From contig NZ_PDJO01000001.1 of assembly GCF_002563775.1 (NCBI RefSeq), positions 2,180,001 to 2,244,000 of the forward strand: a stretch of 64,000 nucleotides of DNA, given 5' to 3'. The first letter of the stretch is position 1, and every line of letters begins with the position of its first letter. The position numbers were made by a program, and so were the translations under genes. The stretch comes from Thioclava sp. ES.031 (GTDB taxonomy: Bacteria > Pseudomonadota > Alphaproteobacteria > Rhodobacterales > Rhodobacteraceae). This document shows positions 52,620-62,255 of this stretch, piece by piece. Under the pieces are notes generated by a model, which was not told the DNA's origin, did not search any database, and saw only the letters and a list, made by a program, of their open reading frames with translations.

Positions 52620-53893
52620 GCGAGAGCCCCGCCAGCCGCCCCGAGGGTTTCTCCGCCTATATCGCGGTGACGGCGGCCTATTGGGCCTTCATGCTCACCG
52701 ATGGCGCGCTGCGGATGCTGGTGCTGCTGCATTTCCACACGCTGGGATTCTCGCCGGTGCAGCTGGCTTATCTGTTCATCCTGTATGAAGTGGCGGGGAT
52801 GGTGACGAACCTCTCGGCAGGCTGGATCGCGGCGCGGTTCGGGCTGGTCTCGACGCTCTATGCGGGGCTGTCGCTGCAGGTCGTGGCGCTGATCGCGCTG
52901 GCGCAGCTGAACCCGTCCTGGGCGATCGGGGCCTCGGTGGCCTATGTGATGGTGGTACAGGGCCTCAGCGGGGTTGCGAAAGACCTTGCGAAAATGTCCT
53001 CGAAATCGGCGGTGAAGCTGCTGGCGCCCACCGGCAAGGGCGGGCTGTTCAAATGGGTCGCGGTGCTGACCGGGTCGAAGAACGCGGTGAAGGGCGTGGG
53101 CTTCCTGCTGGGAGCGGCGCTGCTGGCCGCGCTCGGGTTCGATTACGCGGTGGTCGCGATGGCGGTGGTGCTGGCGCTGATCCTCGCCGCGATCGTCGTG
53201 GCGATGCCGCCGGGCCTGCCGCGCGGGCGCAAAGGCGCGAAATTCTCCGAAGTCTTCTCGAAATCGGCCAATGTGAACTGGCTGTCAGCGGCGCGGGTCT
53301 TCCTGTTCGGTGCGCGCGACGTCTGGTTCGTCGTCGGCATCCCGATCTATTTCTACGCGGTGCTGTCGGACGGCACACATGCAGGCGACCGCGCGGCCTT
53401 CTTCCTCGTGGGCACCTTCATGGCGCTCTGGATCATCCTTTACGGCGCGGTGCAGGCCGCCGCCCCGCGCATTCTGAACGCCAAGTCCCGCCCCGAGGGC
53501 GCGCTGATCGGGGCCGCGCGGCACTGGGCGCTGGCGCTGCTTGCCGTGCCTGCCCTTCTCAGCGCCGCCGTGCTGATCGACCCGACGCCGTCGCTGTGGC
53601 TCAGCTCCGTGCTGGTCGTGGGCCTGCTGGCCTTCGGCGCGATCTTCGCGGTGAATTCCTCGCTCCACTCTTATCTCATCCTCGCCTTCACGCAGGCCGA
53701 GCGGGTGACGATGGATGTGGGCTTCTACTACATGGCCAATGCGGGCGGGCGGCTGATCGGCACGCTGCTGTCGGGGCTGAGTTACCAGATGGGCGGGCTG
53801 CCCGCCGTGATGATCACCGCGACGGTGATGGTGGGTTTGAGCGCGCTCGCGGCGGGGCGGCTTGCGCCCGAGACATCCCTCACGAGCCCGTGA
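52616..53893 (+). CDS. arsJ: ArsJ, major-facilitator exporter of 1-arseno-3-phosphoglycerate
   Basis: The 425-residue protein has about 12 membrane helices and the MFS layout. The N-terminus ([36 protein letters not shown]) and the [11 protein letters not shown] loop are typical of ArsJ. It exports the unstable arsenylated glycolytic intermediate made by the adjacent GAPDH, which gives arsenate resistance. The GTG start overlaps the gapdh stop. It ends the ars operon. Confidence 0.92.
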   Translation: MSESPASRPEGFSAYIAVTAAYWAFMLTDGALRMLVLLHFHTLGFSPVQLAYLFILYEVAGMVTNLSAGWIAARFGLVSTLYAGLSLQVVALIALAQLNPSWAIGASVAYVMVVQGLSGVAKDLAKMSSKSAVKLLAPTGKGGLFKWVAVLTGSKNAVKGVGFLLGAALLAALGFDYAVVAMAVVLALILAAIVVAMPPGLPRGRKGAKFSEVFSKSANVNWLSAARVFLFGARDVWFVVGIPIYFYAVLSDGTHAGDRAAFFLVGTFMALWIILYGAVQAAAPRILNAKSRPEGALIGAARHWALALLAVPALLSAAVLIDPTPSLWLSSVLVVGLLAFGAIFAVNSSLHSYLILAFTQAERVTMDVGFYYMANAGGRLIGTLLSGLSYQMGGLPAVMITATVMVGLSALAAGRLAPETSLTSP

Positions 53894-53982
53894 GCAGAGA
53901 TGGACATTCCGCCCCGTCCACGCTTTGGTAGCGCGCGGAGGAGAGCGGCCCCCGCGCCGCTTGCAGAATGGGAGGAAAGCCG

Positions 53983-55659
53983 GTGCTGTCACGCGGCAAG
54001 GATTACGCGGCCACGCGGGCTGCGTTTCGATGGGACATACCCGAACGCTACAATATCGGCGTCGACACATGCGACAAATGGGCGGAGCGCGAGCCTGACC
54101 GCGTCGCGCTGATCGAGGTCGAAGAGGATGGCTACGGCGCGGTGCGCGAGACCACCTTTGGCGCGTTGCGCGAGGCGTCCAACCGCTTCGCCAATGTGCT
54201 GGCCGGACTGGGCGTGGGCGGCGATGGGCGTGAGACCGGCGACCGGGTGGCGATCTTGCTGCCGCAACGCCGCGAGACCGCCATCGCCCATATCGCGGCC
54301 TTCAAGGCGGGCTGCGTCTCGCTACCGCTGTTTACCTTGTTCGGCCCCGAGGCGCTGCTCCACCGGCTGCGCGACAGCGGCGCGCGGGTGCTGGTGACCG
54401 ATCCGGCGAGCTATGAGGTGATCGCCGCGATCCGCTCCGAATTGCCCGATCTGCAGACCGTCTTCGTCACCGATGACGGTGGGACCGGCGCGGACGGCGT
54501 GGCCGATTTCAATGCGGCCCTCGCCGCGGCCTCGCCCGAATTCACCCCCGTCGATACCAGCGCCGAGACCCCCGGCGTGCTGATCTACACCTCGGGCACC
54601 ACAGGCAATCCGAAGGGTGCGCTTCATGCCCACCGGGTGCTGCTGGGCCACCTGCCCGGCGTCGAGATGAGCCATGATTTCCTGCCGCAGGAGGGCGACC
54701 GTATCTGGACGCCCGCCGATTGGGCGTGGATCGGCGGGCTCTTGGACGTGCTGCTGCCTGCGCTGCATCACGGCGTGCCGGTCGTGGCCTGCCGTTTCCG
54801 CAAGTTCTCCGCCAAAGCTGCCGCCGATCTGATCCGGCGGCTAAGCGTGCGCAACGCCTTCCTGCCGCCCACCGCGCTGAAGATGATGAAGGCCGATCCC
54901 GAGAGCCTGACGTGGAACCTCGATATGCGCTCGGTCGCCTCGGGGGGCGAGCCTCTGGGCGCGCAGCTCCTCGACTGGGGGCGCAAGGCGCTTGGCGTCA
55001 CGATCAACGAATTCTACGGCCAGACCGAATGCAACATGGTGGTGTCGTCCGCCGCGAGCCTCGAGGCGCCCGAACCCGGCGCGATGGGCTGGCCGGTGCC
55101 GGGCCATGAGGTCGCGATCATCGACAGCCAGACAGGTCAGGTTCTGCCCGATGGCGAGGAAGGCGCGATTGCGGTGCGCGCGCCCGACCCGGTGATGTTT
55201 CTGGGCTATTTCAACCAGCCCGACGCGACCGAGGCGAAATTCGTGACCGGCCTCGACGGGCGCTGGCTGCTGACCGGCGACCGGGGCATCACCGGCGACG
55301 GTGGGCGGCTGCGCTTCAAGGGGCGCGACGACGATATCATCTCGACCGGCGGCTACCGTGTCGGCCCCGCCGAGATCGAGGATTGCCTGATCTCGCACCC
55401 GGCGGTGCAGATGGCGGGCGTCGTGGGCCAGCCCGATCCGCTGCGCGGCGAGATCGTCGCGGCCTTCGTCACGCTCTGCCCCGGCCATGCCGACACCGAG
55501 GCGCTGCGCGACGACCTTGCCGCCCATGTCCGCGCGCGGCTCGCGAAATACGAATATCCCCGCGCGATCTACGTGATCGACGACATGCCCGTGACCACCA
55601 CCGGCAAGATCATCCGCAACGCGCTACGCGCCCGCCTACCCAAGGAGCCCGCCCTATGA
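53983..55659 (+). CDS. AMP-dependent acyl-CoA synthetase
   Basis: The 558-residue protein is an ANL-superfamily adenylating enzyme: P-loop IYTSGTTGNPKGALHAH (about 200-216), ATP-site NEFYGQTECNMVV, LLTGDRG and the C-terminal Lys in TTTGKIIRNALR. Overall it looks like medium-chain or acetyl/propionyl-type synthetases. GTG at 53983 is preferred because GGAGG lies 7 bases upstream; the ATG at 53968 would put that site inside the gene. It is coupled to an enoyl-CoA hydratase (ATGA), suggesting catabolism of a carboxylic acid of unknown identity. Confidence 0.9.
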   Translation: MLSRGKDYAATRAAFRWDIPERYNIGVDTCDKWAEREPDRVALIEVEEDGYGAVRETTFGALREASNRFANVLAGLGVGGDGRETGDRVAILLPQRRETAIAHIAAFKAGCVSLPLFTLFGPEALLHRLRDSGARVLVTDPASYEVIAAIRSELPDLQTVFVTDDGGTGADGVADFNAALAAASPEFTPVDTSAETPGVLIYTSGTTGNPKGALHAHRVLLGHLPGVEMSHDFLPQEGDRIWTPADWAWIGGLLDVLLPALHHGVPVVACRFRKFSAKAAADLIRRLSVRNAFLPPTALKMMKADPESLTWNLDMRSVASGGEPLGAQLLDWGRKALGVTINEFYGQTECNMVVSSAASLEAPEPGAMGWPVPGHEVAIIDSQTGQVLPDGEEGAIAVRAPDPVMFLGYFNQPDATEAKFVTGLDGRWLLTGDRGITGDGGRLRFKGRDDDIISTGGYRVGPAEIEDCLISHPAVQMAGVVGQPDPLRGEIVAAFVTLCPGHADTEALRDDLAAHVRARLAKYEYPRAIYVIDDMPVTTTGKIIRNALRARLPKEPAL

Positions 55660-56423
55660 GCCCCGTCCTGTTCGAGACCCGCGGCAATATCGCGATCATC
55701 ACCCTCAACCGCCCCGAGCGGCGCAACGCGATCAATGCCGAGGCCGGCCACGCCCTGGCCGAGGCGGTGGCCCGTCTGGAAGCGGATGACGCGCTGCAGA
55801 TCGGCATCCTGCGCGGCGAAGGCGCAGTGTTCTGCGCAGGGATGGACCTCGCCGCTTTCACCGAAGGTAAGGTCGAGGAGTTACTATTTGCTGAAGGCGG
55901 TTTCGGCGGCCTGACGGAATCCCACCGCACGAAACCGATCATCGCCGCCTGCCACGGCGCCGCGCTCGCAGGCGGGTTCGAACTCGCCCTGGGCTGCGAC
56001 ATGATCGTGGCCGAAGACGGCTGCCGCTTCGGCCTGCCCGAGGTGCTGCGCGGGCTGGTGGCGGGTGCCGGTGGCGCGCTGCGGCTGGCAAGCCTCATCC
56101 CCCCGGCGCGCGCCCGCGAGTTGCTCCTGACGGGGCGGCTGTTCGACACGGCGGAAGCATGGGACCTGGGCCTGATCGCCCGGCGCGCCGAGGCCGGGCA
56201 AGCGTTCGAGGCGGCACTGGCACTGGCCGAGGAGGTCGCGAAGAACGCGCCCTTGGCCCTGCGCGAGACCCTGCGCCTGTCGCGCGAGATCGAGCGTCGT
56301 GCGGTCGACCCGCTTTGGGCGGAGAACGCACGGACCTTGAAAGCCGTGATGGCGAGCGAAGACGCCGCCGAAGGCGCCCGCGCCTTCCTCGAGAAACGCG
56401 CGCCGGAGTGGTCCGGGAGATAA
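55656..56423 (+). CDS. Enoyl-CoA hydratase/isomerase family protein
   Basis: The 255-residue crotonase-fold protein has the oxyanion-hole segments GAVFCAGMDLAAF (about 56-68) and HGAALAGGFELALGCDMIVA (about 100-119). At the hydratase position of the second catalytic Glu it has PEVLRGLVAGAGG, with Glu kept. Family members hydrate, isomerise or cleave acyl-CoAs. It overlaps the acyl-CoA synthetase gene, so the pair probably activates and then processes the same acid. Confidence 0.9.
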   Translation: MSPVLFETRGNIAIITLNRPERRNAINAEAGHALAEAVARLEADDALQIGILRGEGAVFCAGMDLAAFTEGKVEELLFAEGGFGGLTESHRTKPIIAACHGAALAGGFELALGCDMIVAEDGCRFGLPEVLRGLVAGAGGALRLASLIPPARARELLLTGRLFDTAEAWDLGLIARRAEAGQAFEAALALAEEVAKNAPLALRETLRLSREIERRAVDPLWAENARTLKAVMASEDAAEGARAFLEKRAPEWSGR

Positions 56424-56657
56424 GGGCCGCGCCCGAGCCTTGGGGTGAGCCGCGTCTCGGAAGGCTTCCTGTGGAAGGCTTCAGCGGCGAACGCGCCGCG
56501 CGTCGCGGCGCAGGGGGCGCCTGTGTTTCGCGGAAAGGGCCGCGCCCGAGCCTCGGGTGGGCGTCCCGAGACAGGTGGCCGGGCAGTTTATCTCTCAAGC
56601 CCGAATGACGGCTGTGCCCGCAGCGGCATCGCCAAAGCGCCCGCCCGGGGGGAGGGT

Positions 56658-56684
56658 CGGGCGCGGCCCGGGGCTGGTCGCCCC
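56658..56684 (-). repeat. Dispersed intergenic repeat, copy C, module 1 (inverted)
   Basis: The reverse complement equals the 27-base core at 12677-12703 and 41671-41697. Flanks ggggggagg and cgcgccaa extend the match to one or other copy. Confidence 0.85.
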
Positions 56685-56720
56685 GCGCCAAAGAGTGGGC
56701 TTCAAGCATCTCACAAAATG

Positions 56721-56750
56721 AAAAAGGCCCGAGGCGCATCGCCCCGGGCC
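56721..56750 (-). terminator. Rho-independent terminator of the dpp operon
   Basis: On the minus strand GGCCCGGGGCG pairs with CGCCTCGGGCC (one mismatch) over a short loop and is followed by five T, 41 bases after the dppF stop. Confidence 0.85.
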
Positions 56751-56791
56751 CATTCCTTAACTCCAAGCGGCCCTAAGGCACCGCCCTGCCC

Positions 56792-57634
56792 TCAGCTCTC
56801 CGCAGCCAAGAACGCCTTGCGGCGCTCGACCCGCTCGCGGATTTTCTCGACATCGGCGATCGGCGTCGCCGCCAGCAACGTCTTGGTATATTCGTGCTGC
56901 GGATTGGCGAAGATCTGATCGCGCGAGGCGTATTCCACCACCTCGCCCGCATTCATCACCATCACCTCATCCGCGAAATAGCGCACGACCGAGAGGTCGT
57001 GGCTCACGAAGATATAGGACAGGTCGAACTCGTCCTGCAGGTCTTTGAGCAGGTTCAGCACCTGCGCCTGCACCGACAGATCGAGCGCCGAGACCGGCTC
57101 GTCCAGCACGAGGATCTGCGGGTTCAGCATCAGCGCACGCGCAATCGCGATCCGCTGGCGCTGACCGCCCGAGAACATATGCGGGTAGCGGTTGTAGTGC
57201 TGCCGCTCCAACCCGACCTTCTCCAGCATCTCCTCGGCGCGCTTGCGGCGCTCCTTGGCGGGGATGTCGGTGTTGATGATCAGCGGCTCGGTCAGAACCT
57301 CGCCCACCTTCTGACGCGGGTTGAGCGACGAATAGGGGTTCTGGAAGACGATCTGAACCTTGGCGCGCAGCGCGGAGGTCACCTTGGTTTCCTTGATGTC
57401 GATCTTCTCGCCCTGAATATACAGATCGCCCGAATTGGCCGGGTCGATCAGCGTCAGGATGCGCGCCAGCGTGGACTTGCCGCAGCCGGATTCGCCGACG
57501 ATGGCAAGCGTCTTGCCCTGCTCGAGCGAGAACGAGATGCCGTGCAGCGCCCGGATCGTCTTCGCCCCGCGCAGGAACCCGCCCGAGACGATGTAGTCGC
57601 GCGTGATGTCGCGCCCTTCGAGGATCACACTCAT
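56792..57634 (-). CDS. dppF: Dipeptide/oligopeptide ABC transporter ATP-binding protein DppF
   Basis: The 280-residue ATPase has Walker A GESGCGKST (about 47-55), Q-loop FQNPYSSLNPR, signature FSGGQRQRIAIARAL and Walker B ILVLDEPVSALD. The C-terminal extension with the PQHEYTKTLLAATP motif is typical of the Dpp/Opp group. It pairs with DppD to drive peptide uptake. Its ATG overlaps the dppD stop. It is last in dppABCDF. Confidence 0.94.
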   Translation of the reverse strand: MSVILEGRDITRDYIVSGGFLRGAKTIRALHGISFSLEQGKTLAIVGESGCGKSTLARILTLIDPANSGDLYIQGEKIDIKETKVTSALRAKVQIVFQNPYSSLNPRQKVGEVLTEPLIINTDIPAKERRKRAEEMLEKVGLERQHYNRYPHMFSGGQRQRIAIARALMLNPQILVLDEPVSALDLSVQAQVLNLLKDLQDEFDLSYIFVSHDLSVVRYFADEVMVMNAGEVVEYASRDQIFANPQHEYTKTLLAATPIADVEKIRERVERRKAFLAAES

Positions 57635-58464
57635 TGCACGCCCTCCCAGCCATCGGCGACTGTCAGCAGACGGTCCCCGGTCGCGTTCTCCGGCAGCGCG
57701 GCCAGAAGCGCGCGCGTATAGGGATGCTGCGGGTTCTCGAAGAGTGAGAGCACGTCGGCCTCCTCCAGTTTGCGGCCCTTGAACTGGACCGAGACGCGGT
57801 CGGCGGTCTCGGCCACGACGCCCATGTCATGGGTGATCATGATCAGCCCCATGCCATATTCCTCCTGCAGGCTCATCAGCAGATCGAGGATCTGCTTCTG
57901 GATCGTCACGTCGAGCGCGGTGGTCGGCTCGTCGGCGATCAGCAGGCGCGGCTTGCAGGCGATGGCCATCGCGATCATCACGCGCTGACACTGCCCGCCC
58001 GAAAGCTGGTGCGGATAGCTGTTCAGCCGCCGCTCGGGTTCGGGGATGCCCACCTGCTCGAACAGCTCCAGCGCGCGTTTGCGGGCACCCTTGCCCTTCA
58101 GGCCAAGGTGACGCGTCAGCACTTCCTCGACCTGGAAACCGCAGGTGAAGGAAGGGTTGAGCGAGGAGATCGGCTCCTGGAAGATCATCGAGATTTCTTT
58201 CCCGATGATCCGGCGACGTTCGCGGCCCGACATTTTCAGCATGTCACGCCCGTCATAGGTGATCTCGTCGGCGGTGATCGTCGCGGTGGGCGGCAAGAGC
58301 CCCATCACCGCGAGCATCGAGACCGATTTGCCCGAGCCGGATTCGCCCACGATGGCGAGCACTTCGCGGCCCGAGACTTCGACATCGATCCCGTCCACGG
58401 CGCGGAACGCGCCCTGAGCGGTGTCGAATTCGACGGTGAGATTGCGGATTTTCAGCAAGGACAT
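57631..58464 (-). CDS. dppD: Dipeptide/oligopeptide ABC transporter ATP-binding protein DppD
   Basis: The 277-residue protein shows Walker [10 protein letters not shown] (about 39-47), [12 protein letters not shown], signature [14 protein letters not shown] and Walker [13 protein letters not shown]. The Cys in the signature (GGQCQR) is a common DppD variant. The C-terminus is shorter than E. coli DppD (about 327) and lacks the Cys-rich iron-sulfur-type tail. It starts 4 bases after dppC ends. Confidence 0.93.
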   Translation of the reverse strand: MSLLKIRNLTVEFDTAQGAFRAVDGIDVEVSGREVLAIVGESGSGKSVSMLAVMGLLPPTATITADEITYDGRDMLKMSGRERRRIIGKEISMIFQEPISSLNPSFTCGFQVEEVLTRHLGLKGKGARKRALELFEQVGIPEPERRLNSYPHQLSGGQCQRVMIAMAIACKPRLLIADEPTTALDVTIQKQILDLLMSLQEEYGMGLIMITHDMGVVAETADRVSVQFKGRKLEEADVLSLFENPQHPYTRALLAALPENATGDRLLTVADGWEGVQ

Positions 58465-58468
58465 TGGC

Positions 58469-59377
58469 TTAGCTCCGCTTCAGTTTCGGATCGAGCGCGT
58501 CGCGAAGGCCGTCGCCCATCAGGTTGATCGCCAGCACGGTCACGAGGATCGCGAGACCCGGGAAGGTCACGACCCACCAGGCGCGCAGGATGAACTCGCG
58601 CGCTTCCGACAGCATCGTGCCCCATTCCGGGGTCGGCGGCTGCGCGCCCATGCCGAGGAAGCCAAGCGCCGCCACGTCGAGGATCGCGTTCGAGAAGCTC
58701 AGCGTGCCCTGCACGATCAGCGGCGCGAGGCAGTTCGGCAGCACCGTGCGGAACATCAGGCGCATATGGCCCGCGCCCGCGACCTGAGCGGCCATGACGT
58801 AATCGCGGTTCTTCTCCGACAGCACCGCGGCGCGGGTCAGACGCGCGAAATGCGGCTGATAGACGATGGCGATGGCGATCATCGCGTTGATCAGCCCCGG
58901 CCCCAGCACCGCCACAAAGACAAGCGCGAGCAGCAACGACGGGAAGGCGAGGATGATATCCATCACCCGCATGATCACGGTATCGACCCAGCCGCCGAAC
59001 CAGCCGGCGAGCAGGCCGAGGATCACCCCCACGGAGAGCGCGAGCAGCACGACCATCACGCCGATGAACAGCGAGAAGCGCGCGCCGAACAGCAGGCGCG
59101 AGAGAATATCGCGCCCGACCGCATCGGTGCCGATCAGGAAGGTGCCGTTGGCATCATGCGTCAGCGGCGTCGCCAGAAGCGCGTCGCGGAACTGCGTGTC
59201 GGGATCGAAGGGCGCGATCAGCGGCGCTGCGATCGCGGCCAGCGCGATCAACGCGAACACCACCAGACCGATCACGGCCCCACGGTTTTCTTTGAAATAG
59301 AACCAGAACTCGGCGAATTGCGCGCGGCGCGTGCCGGCCGGGATATCGGTTTCGGTCACTTCGGACATGTCACTCAC
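58469..59377 (-). CDS. dppC: Dipeptide/oligopeptide ABC transporter permease DppC
   Basis: The 302-residue inner-membrane protein has six helices, a long N-terminal tail with the family WFYFKENRGAVIGLVVF segment, the periplasmic loop and the coupling motif (LSEKNRDYVMAAQVAGAGHMRLMFRT split at about 170-192). The start at 59377 overlaps the dppB stop; a Met three codons in is an alternative. It forms the channel with DppB. Confidence 0.93.
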   Translation of the reverse strand: MSDMSEVTETDIPAGTRRAQFAEFWFYFKENRGAVIGLVVFALIALAAIAAPLIAPFDPDTQFRDALLATPLTHDANGTFLIGTDAVGRDILSRLLFGARFSLFIGVMVVLLALSVGVILGLLAGWFGGWVDTVIMRVMDIILAFPSLLLALVFVAVLGPGLINAMIAIAIVYQPHFARLTRAAVLSEKNRDYVMAAQVAGAGHMRLMFRTVLPNCLAPLIVQGTLSFSNAILDVAALGFLGMGAQPPTPEWGTMLSEAREFILRAWWVVTFPGLAILVTVLAINLMGDGLRDALDPKLKRS

Positions 59378-60381
59378 CTATGCCGGATACGCGGGTTAAT
59401 CAGACCGTAGAGCAGGTCCACGATCAGGTTCACGAACATCACGATCAGCGCGATCATCAGCAGCCCGCCCTGCACGGAGGGGTAGTCGCGCCGCGAGATC
59501 GAATCGACCATCCATTTGCCGATGCCCGGCCAGGAGAAGATCGTCTCGGTCAGGATCGCGCCCGCCATCAGCATGCCGACCTGCAGGCCGATCGTGGTGA
59601 TCACCGGGATCATCGCATTGCGCAGCGCATGGACGCCCACGACGCGGCGCGGCGGCATCCCCTTGGCGCGCGCGGTGCGCACGTAATCCTCGCCCAGCAC
59701 TTCGAGCATCGCCGAACGGGTCTGGCGCGCGATCACCGCGAGCGGGATCGTGGCGAGCACGACCGCAGGCAGGATCAGGTGGCTCAGCGCCGAGGTCAGC
59801 GCGCCGGATTGCCCCGACATCAGCGCGTCCCAGATCATGAATCCCGTGCCGTTGGGGAAGTAATACATCAGCGAGATGCGTCCCGAGACCGGCGTCCACT
59901 GCAGGATGCCCGAGAACAGGATGATCAGCAGCAGGCCCCACCAGAAGATCGGCATCGAATAGCCCACCAGCGCCGTGCCCATCGTCGCCTGATCGAACCA
60001 CGAGCCGCGCTTGATCGCGGCCAGCACGCCGATCGGCACGCCGATCACGACGGCGAGGAACATCGCGCAGATGCCCAGTTCAAGCGTGGCCGGGAAGAGC
60101 GCGAAGAACTCGCCCAGCACCGGCTTGTGGGTCACGAGGCTGTCGCCGAGATTGCCGTGCGCGAGTTGCCAGATGAAGTCGAGATATTGCTGCCAGAGCG
60201 GGCGGTCGAAGCCAAGCTGATGCGCCAGCTCGGCATGGCGTTCGGGGCTCAGCCCGCGCTCGCCTGCCATCAGCAGCACCGGGTCCCCGGGCAGCACCCG
60301 AACGAAGCCGAAGGCCACGATCGTGATGCCGATCAGCGTGGGGATCAGCCAGAGGATCTTGCCGATTATGAAACGTAACAT
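59374..60381 (-). CDS. dppB: Dipeptide/oligopeptide ABC transporter permease DppB
   Basis: The 335-residue protein has six membrane helices, a large periplasmic loop and the coupling motif with LGEDYVRTARAKGMPPRRV (about 225-243). N-terminal LWLIPTLIGITIVAFGFVRV is the family hallmark. It is separated from dppA by about 160 bases containing a strong hairpin, and overlaps dppC by ATGA. Confidence 0.94.
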   Translation of the reverse strand: MLRFIIGKILWLIPTLIGITIVAFGFVRVLPGDPVLLMAGERGLSPERHAELAHQLGFDRPLWQQYLDFIWQLAHGNLGDSLVTHKPVLGEFFALFPATLELGICAMFLAVVIGVPIGVLAAIKRGSWFDQATMGTALVGYSMPIFWWGLLLIILFSGILQWTPVSGRISLMYYFPNGTGFMIWDALMSGQSGALTSALSHLILPAVVLATIPLAVIARQTRSAMLEVLGEDYVRTARAKGMPPRRVVGVHALRNAMIPVITTIGLQVGMLMAGAILTETIFSWPGIGKWMVDSISRRDYPSVQGGLLMIALIVMFVNLIVDLLYGLINPRIRHR

Positions 60382-60496
60382 GTCACCGGTCCTGTTTGCG
60401 GTTCTTCAGGATACCTTTCGCGGCAGCCCCTGCCCGCCGCGCTCCGTGGCGCTCGCGGTCATTTGCCCCTCGATTTTCGGCCCCTGAATGTATTGC

Positions 60497-60522
60497 GAGG
60501 CGCCCAGTTTCCCGGGCGCCTC
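60497..60522. repeat. Strong hairpin between dppA and dppB
   Basis: GAGGCGCCC and GGGCGCCTC form a perfect 9-bp stem with an 8-base loop. No U-tract follows on the minus strand. Such structures between a binding-protein gene and its permease genes usually protect the upstream mRNA and raise its level; that is inferred here. Confidence 0.7.
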
Positions 60523-60544
60523 TGTCATGCAGGTAGTCTCAGGA

Positions 60545-62143
60545 TCACTCCGAGATGTCCACCCCGTAGAAGTCGTGACCGCCCAGCGGGTTCATCACAT
60601 AACCGGTGACCTTGTTGGACATCGGCATGAACACGGTCGAGTGGGCGATGGTGTCCCACGGCGCCTGTTTCTTGAACTCGACCTGCGCCTCCTCATAGAG
60701 CTTGGTGCGCTCGGCCTGATCGCTCGATTGACGCGCCTTGGTGATCAGATCGTCGAATTTCTGATCGCACCAGAAGGCACGGTTCGAACCGCTTTCAGCC
60801 GCCGAGCAGCCCAGCAGAACCGCGAGGAAGTTGTCCGGGTCGCCGTTGTCGCCGGTCCAGCCGAGGATCACCGCACCGTCACGGTTCGGATCTTTCGACT
60901 TCTTCAGGTACTCGCCCCACTCGTAGGAGACGATGTTCGCGGTCACGCCGACCTTGGCGAGATCCGATTGCATCAGCTCCGCGGTGCGGCGTGCGTTGGG
61001 CATGTAGGGCCGCTGCACGGGCATCGCCCAGATGTTCATCGTGAGGTCTTTCACGCCGGCATCCTCAAGCATTTTCTTTGCTTTTTCCGGATCGTAGGCG
61101 TCATCCTTGATGTCCTTGTTATAGGACCACATGGTCGGCGGGATCGGGTTCTTGGCAACCTGGCCCGCGCCCTGGAAGACCGCGTCGATGATCGCGTCCT
61201 TGTTGATCGCCATGTTCAGCGCCTTGCGGACTTCGACCTTGTCGAACGGAGCCTGCGTGGTGTTGTAGGCGAGGTAAGCCACGTTCAGACCGGGCTGCTC
61301 GTCGACCTTGATGTTCGAGTCGTCCTTGAGCGCCTGAATGTCGGCCGGCGACGGGTACGGCATGATCTGGCACTCGCCCGCCTGCAGCTTCTGCATGCGC
61401 ACCGCCGGATCGGGGGTGATCGCGAAGATCAGATCGTCGATCGCCGCTTTGCCCTTGAAGTAGTCCGGGTTCGCCTTGTAGCGGATCACGGCGTCCTTCT
61501 GGTAGGCGACGAATTCGAACGGGCCGGTGCCGACGGGCACGTTGTTGATGTCAGCCTTGCGGTCTTCGCTGGCCAGCTTGTCGGCATATTCCTTCGACAT
61601 GATCGACGCGAAGTCCATCGCGAGGTCGGCAAGGAACGGCGCGTTCGGCTCGGACAGGTGGAACTTCACCGTGTAATCGTCGACTTTCTCGATCGATTTG
61701 ATGATCGTCGGCATGTCCATGCCGGCGTAGTATTCATAGGAAACGCCCGGCGCGTAAGAATAATAGGGGTTGTCCTTGTTGCCCTGACGGTCGAACGAGA
61801 AAATCACGTCATCGGCGTTGAAATCACGGCTCGGGGTGAAGCCCTCGACCGAGTGGAATTTCACGCCCTTGCGCAGGTTGAACGTATAGGTCAGCCCGTC
61901 ATCGGACACGTTCCAGCTTTCTGCGAGGCCCGGTTCGATCTCGGTCGTGCCCGGCTTGAATTCGACGAGCTGGTCGTAGACCGGCTTCGAGGAGGCATCG
62001 AACGTCGTGCCCGAGGTATAGGGCGCGGGGTCGAAGCCTTCCGGCGACGCTTCCGAACAATAAACGAGCGTCTTGGCGCCGGCCCCGCCTGCGGTCATCA
62101 TCACCGCGGCAGCCCCCGCCAAAAGCATCGAGCGAATGGTCAT
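60545..62143 (-). CDS. dppA: Dipeptide-binding periplasmic protein DppA-like
   Basis: The 532-residue solute-binding protein (SBP family 5) has a signal peptide (about 1-23, ending AGA) and the typical start TLVYCSEASPEGFDPAPYTSG. The motif GLAESWNVSDDGLTYTFNLR and the Cys pair near the C-terminus (GCSAAES, FWCDQ) match DppA, so dipeptides or haem/aminolevulinate are likely ligands. The start at 62143 has AGGAAGGA upstream; the longer frame reaches into the promoter. It heads dppABCDF. Confidence 0.94.
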   Translation of the reverse strand: MTIRSMLLAGAAAVMMTAGGAGAKTLVYCSEASPEGFDPAPYTSGTTFDASSKPVYDQLVEFKPGTTEIEPGLAESWNVSDDGLTYTFNLRKGVKFHSVEGFTPSRDFNADDVIFSFDRQGNKDNPYYSYAPGVSYEYYAGMDMPTIIKSIEKVDDYTVKFHLSEPNAPFLADLAMDFASIMSKEYADKLASEDRKADINNVPVGTGPFEFVAYQKDAVIRYKANPDYFKGKAAIDDLIFAITPDPAVRMQKLQAGECQIMPYPSPADIQALKDDSNIKVDEQPGLNVAYLAYNTTQAPFDKVEVRKALNMAINKDAIIDAVFQGAGQVAKNPIPPTMWSYNKDIKDDAYDPEKAKKMLEDAGVKDLTMNIWAMPVQRPYMPNARRTAELMQSDLAKVGVTANIVSYEWGEYLKKSKDPNRDGAVILGWTGDNGDPDNFLAVLLGCSAAESGSNRAFWCDQKFDDLITKARQSSDQAERTKLYEEAQVEFKKQAPWDTIAHSTVFMPMSNKVTGYVMNPLGGHDFYGVDISE

Positions 62144-62255
62144 GGTCTGTCCTTCCTGTTGGTTGGTCTTTTCGTGAGTGCTGCCGCCCCCTCCGGTCGC
62201 GTGGGCGACATCGTGGGACGGTTCAAACACAAACTGGTGAGGAGTAAATCGTGGT

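Larger units (their letters stand above)
56424..56791. other. Intergenic region with dispersed repeat copy C and dpp terminator
   Basis: About 370 bases, GC-rich and without a credible gene. Module 2 occurs twice (gggccgcgcccgagcct at 56424 and 56538) and module 1 once, inverted relative to the other two sites. The dppF terminator lies at the right end. Confidence 0.75.
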
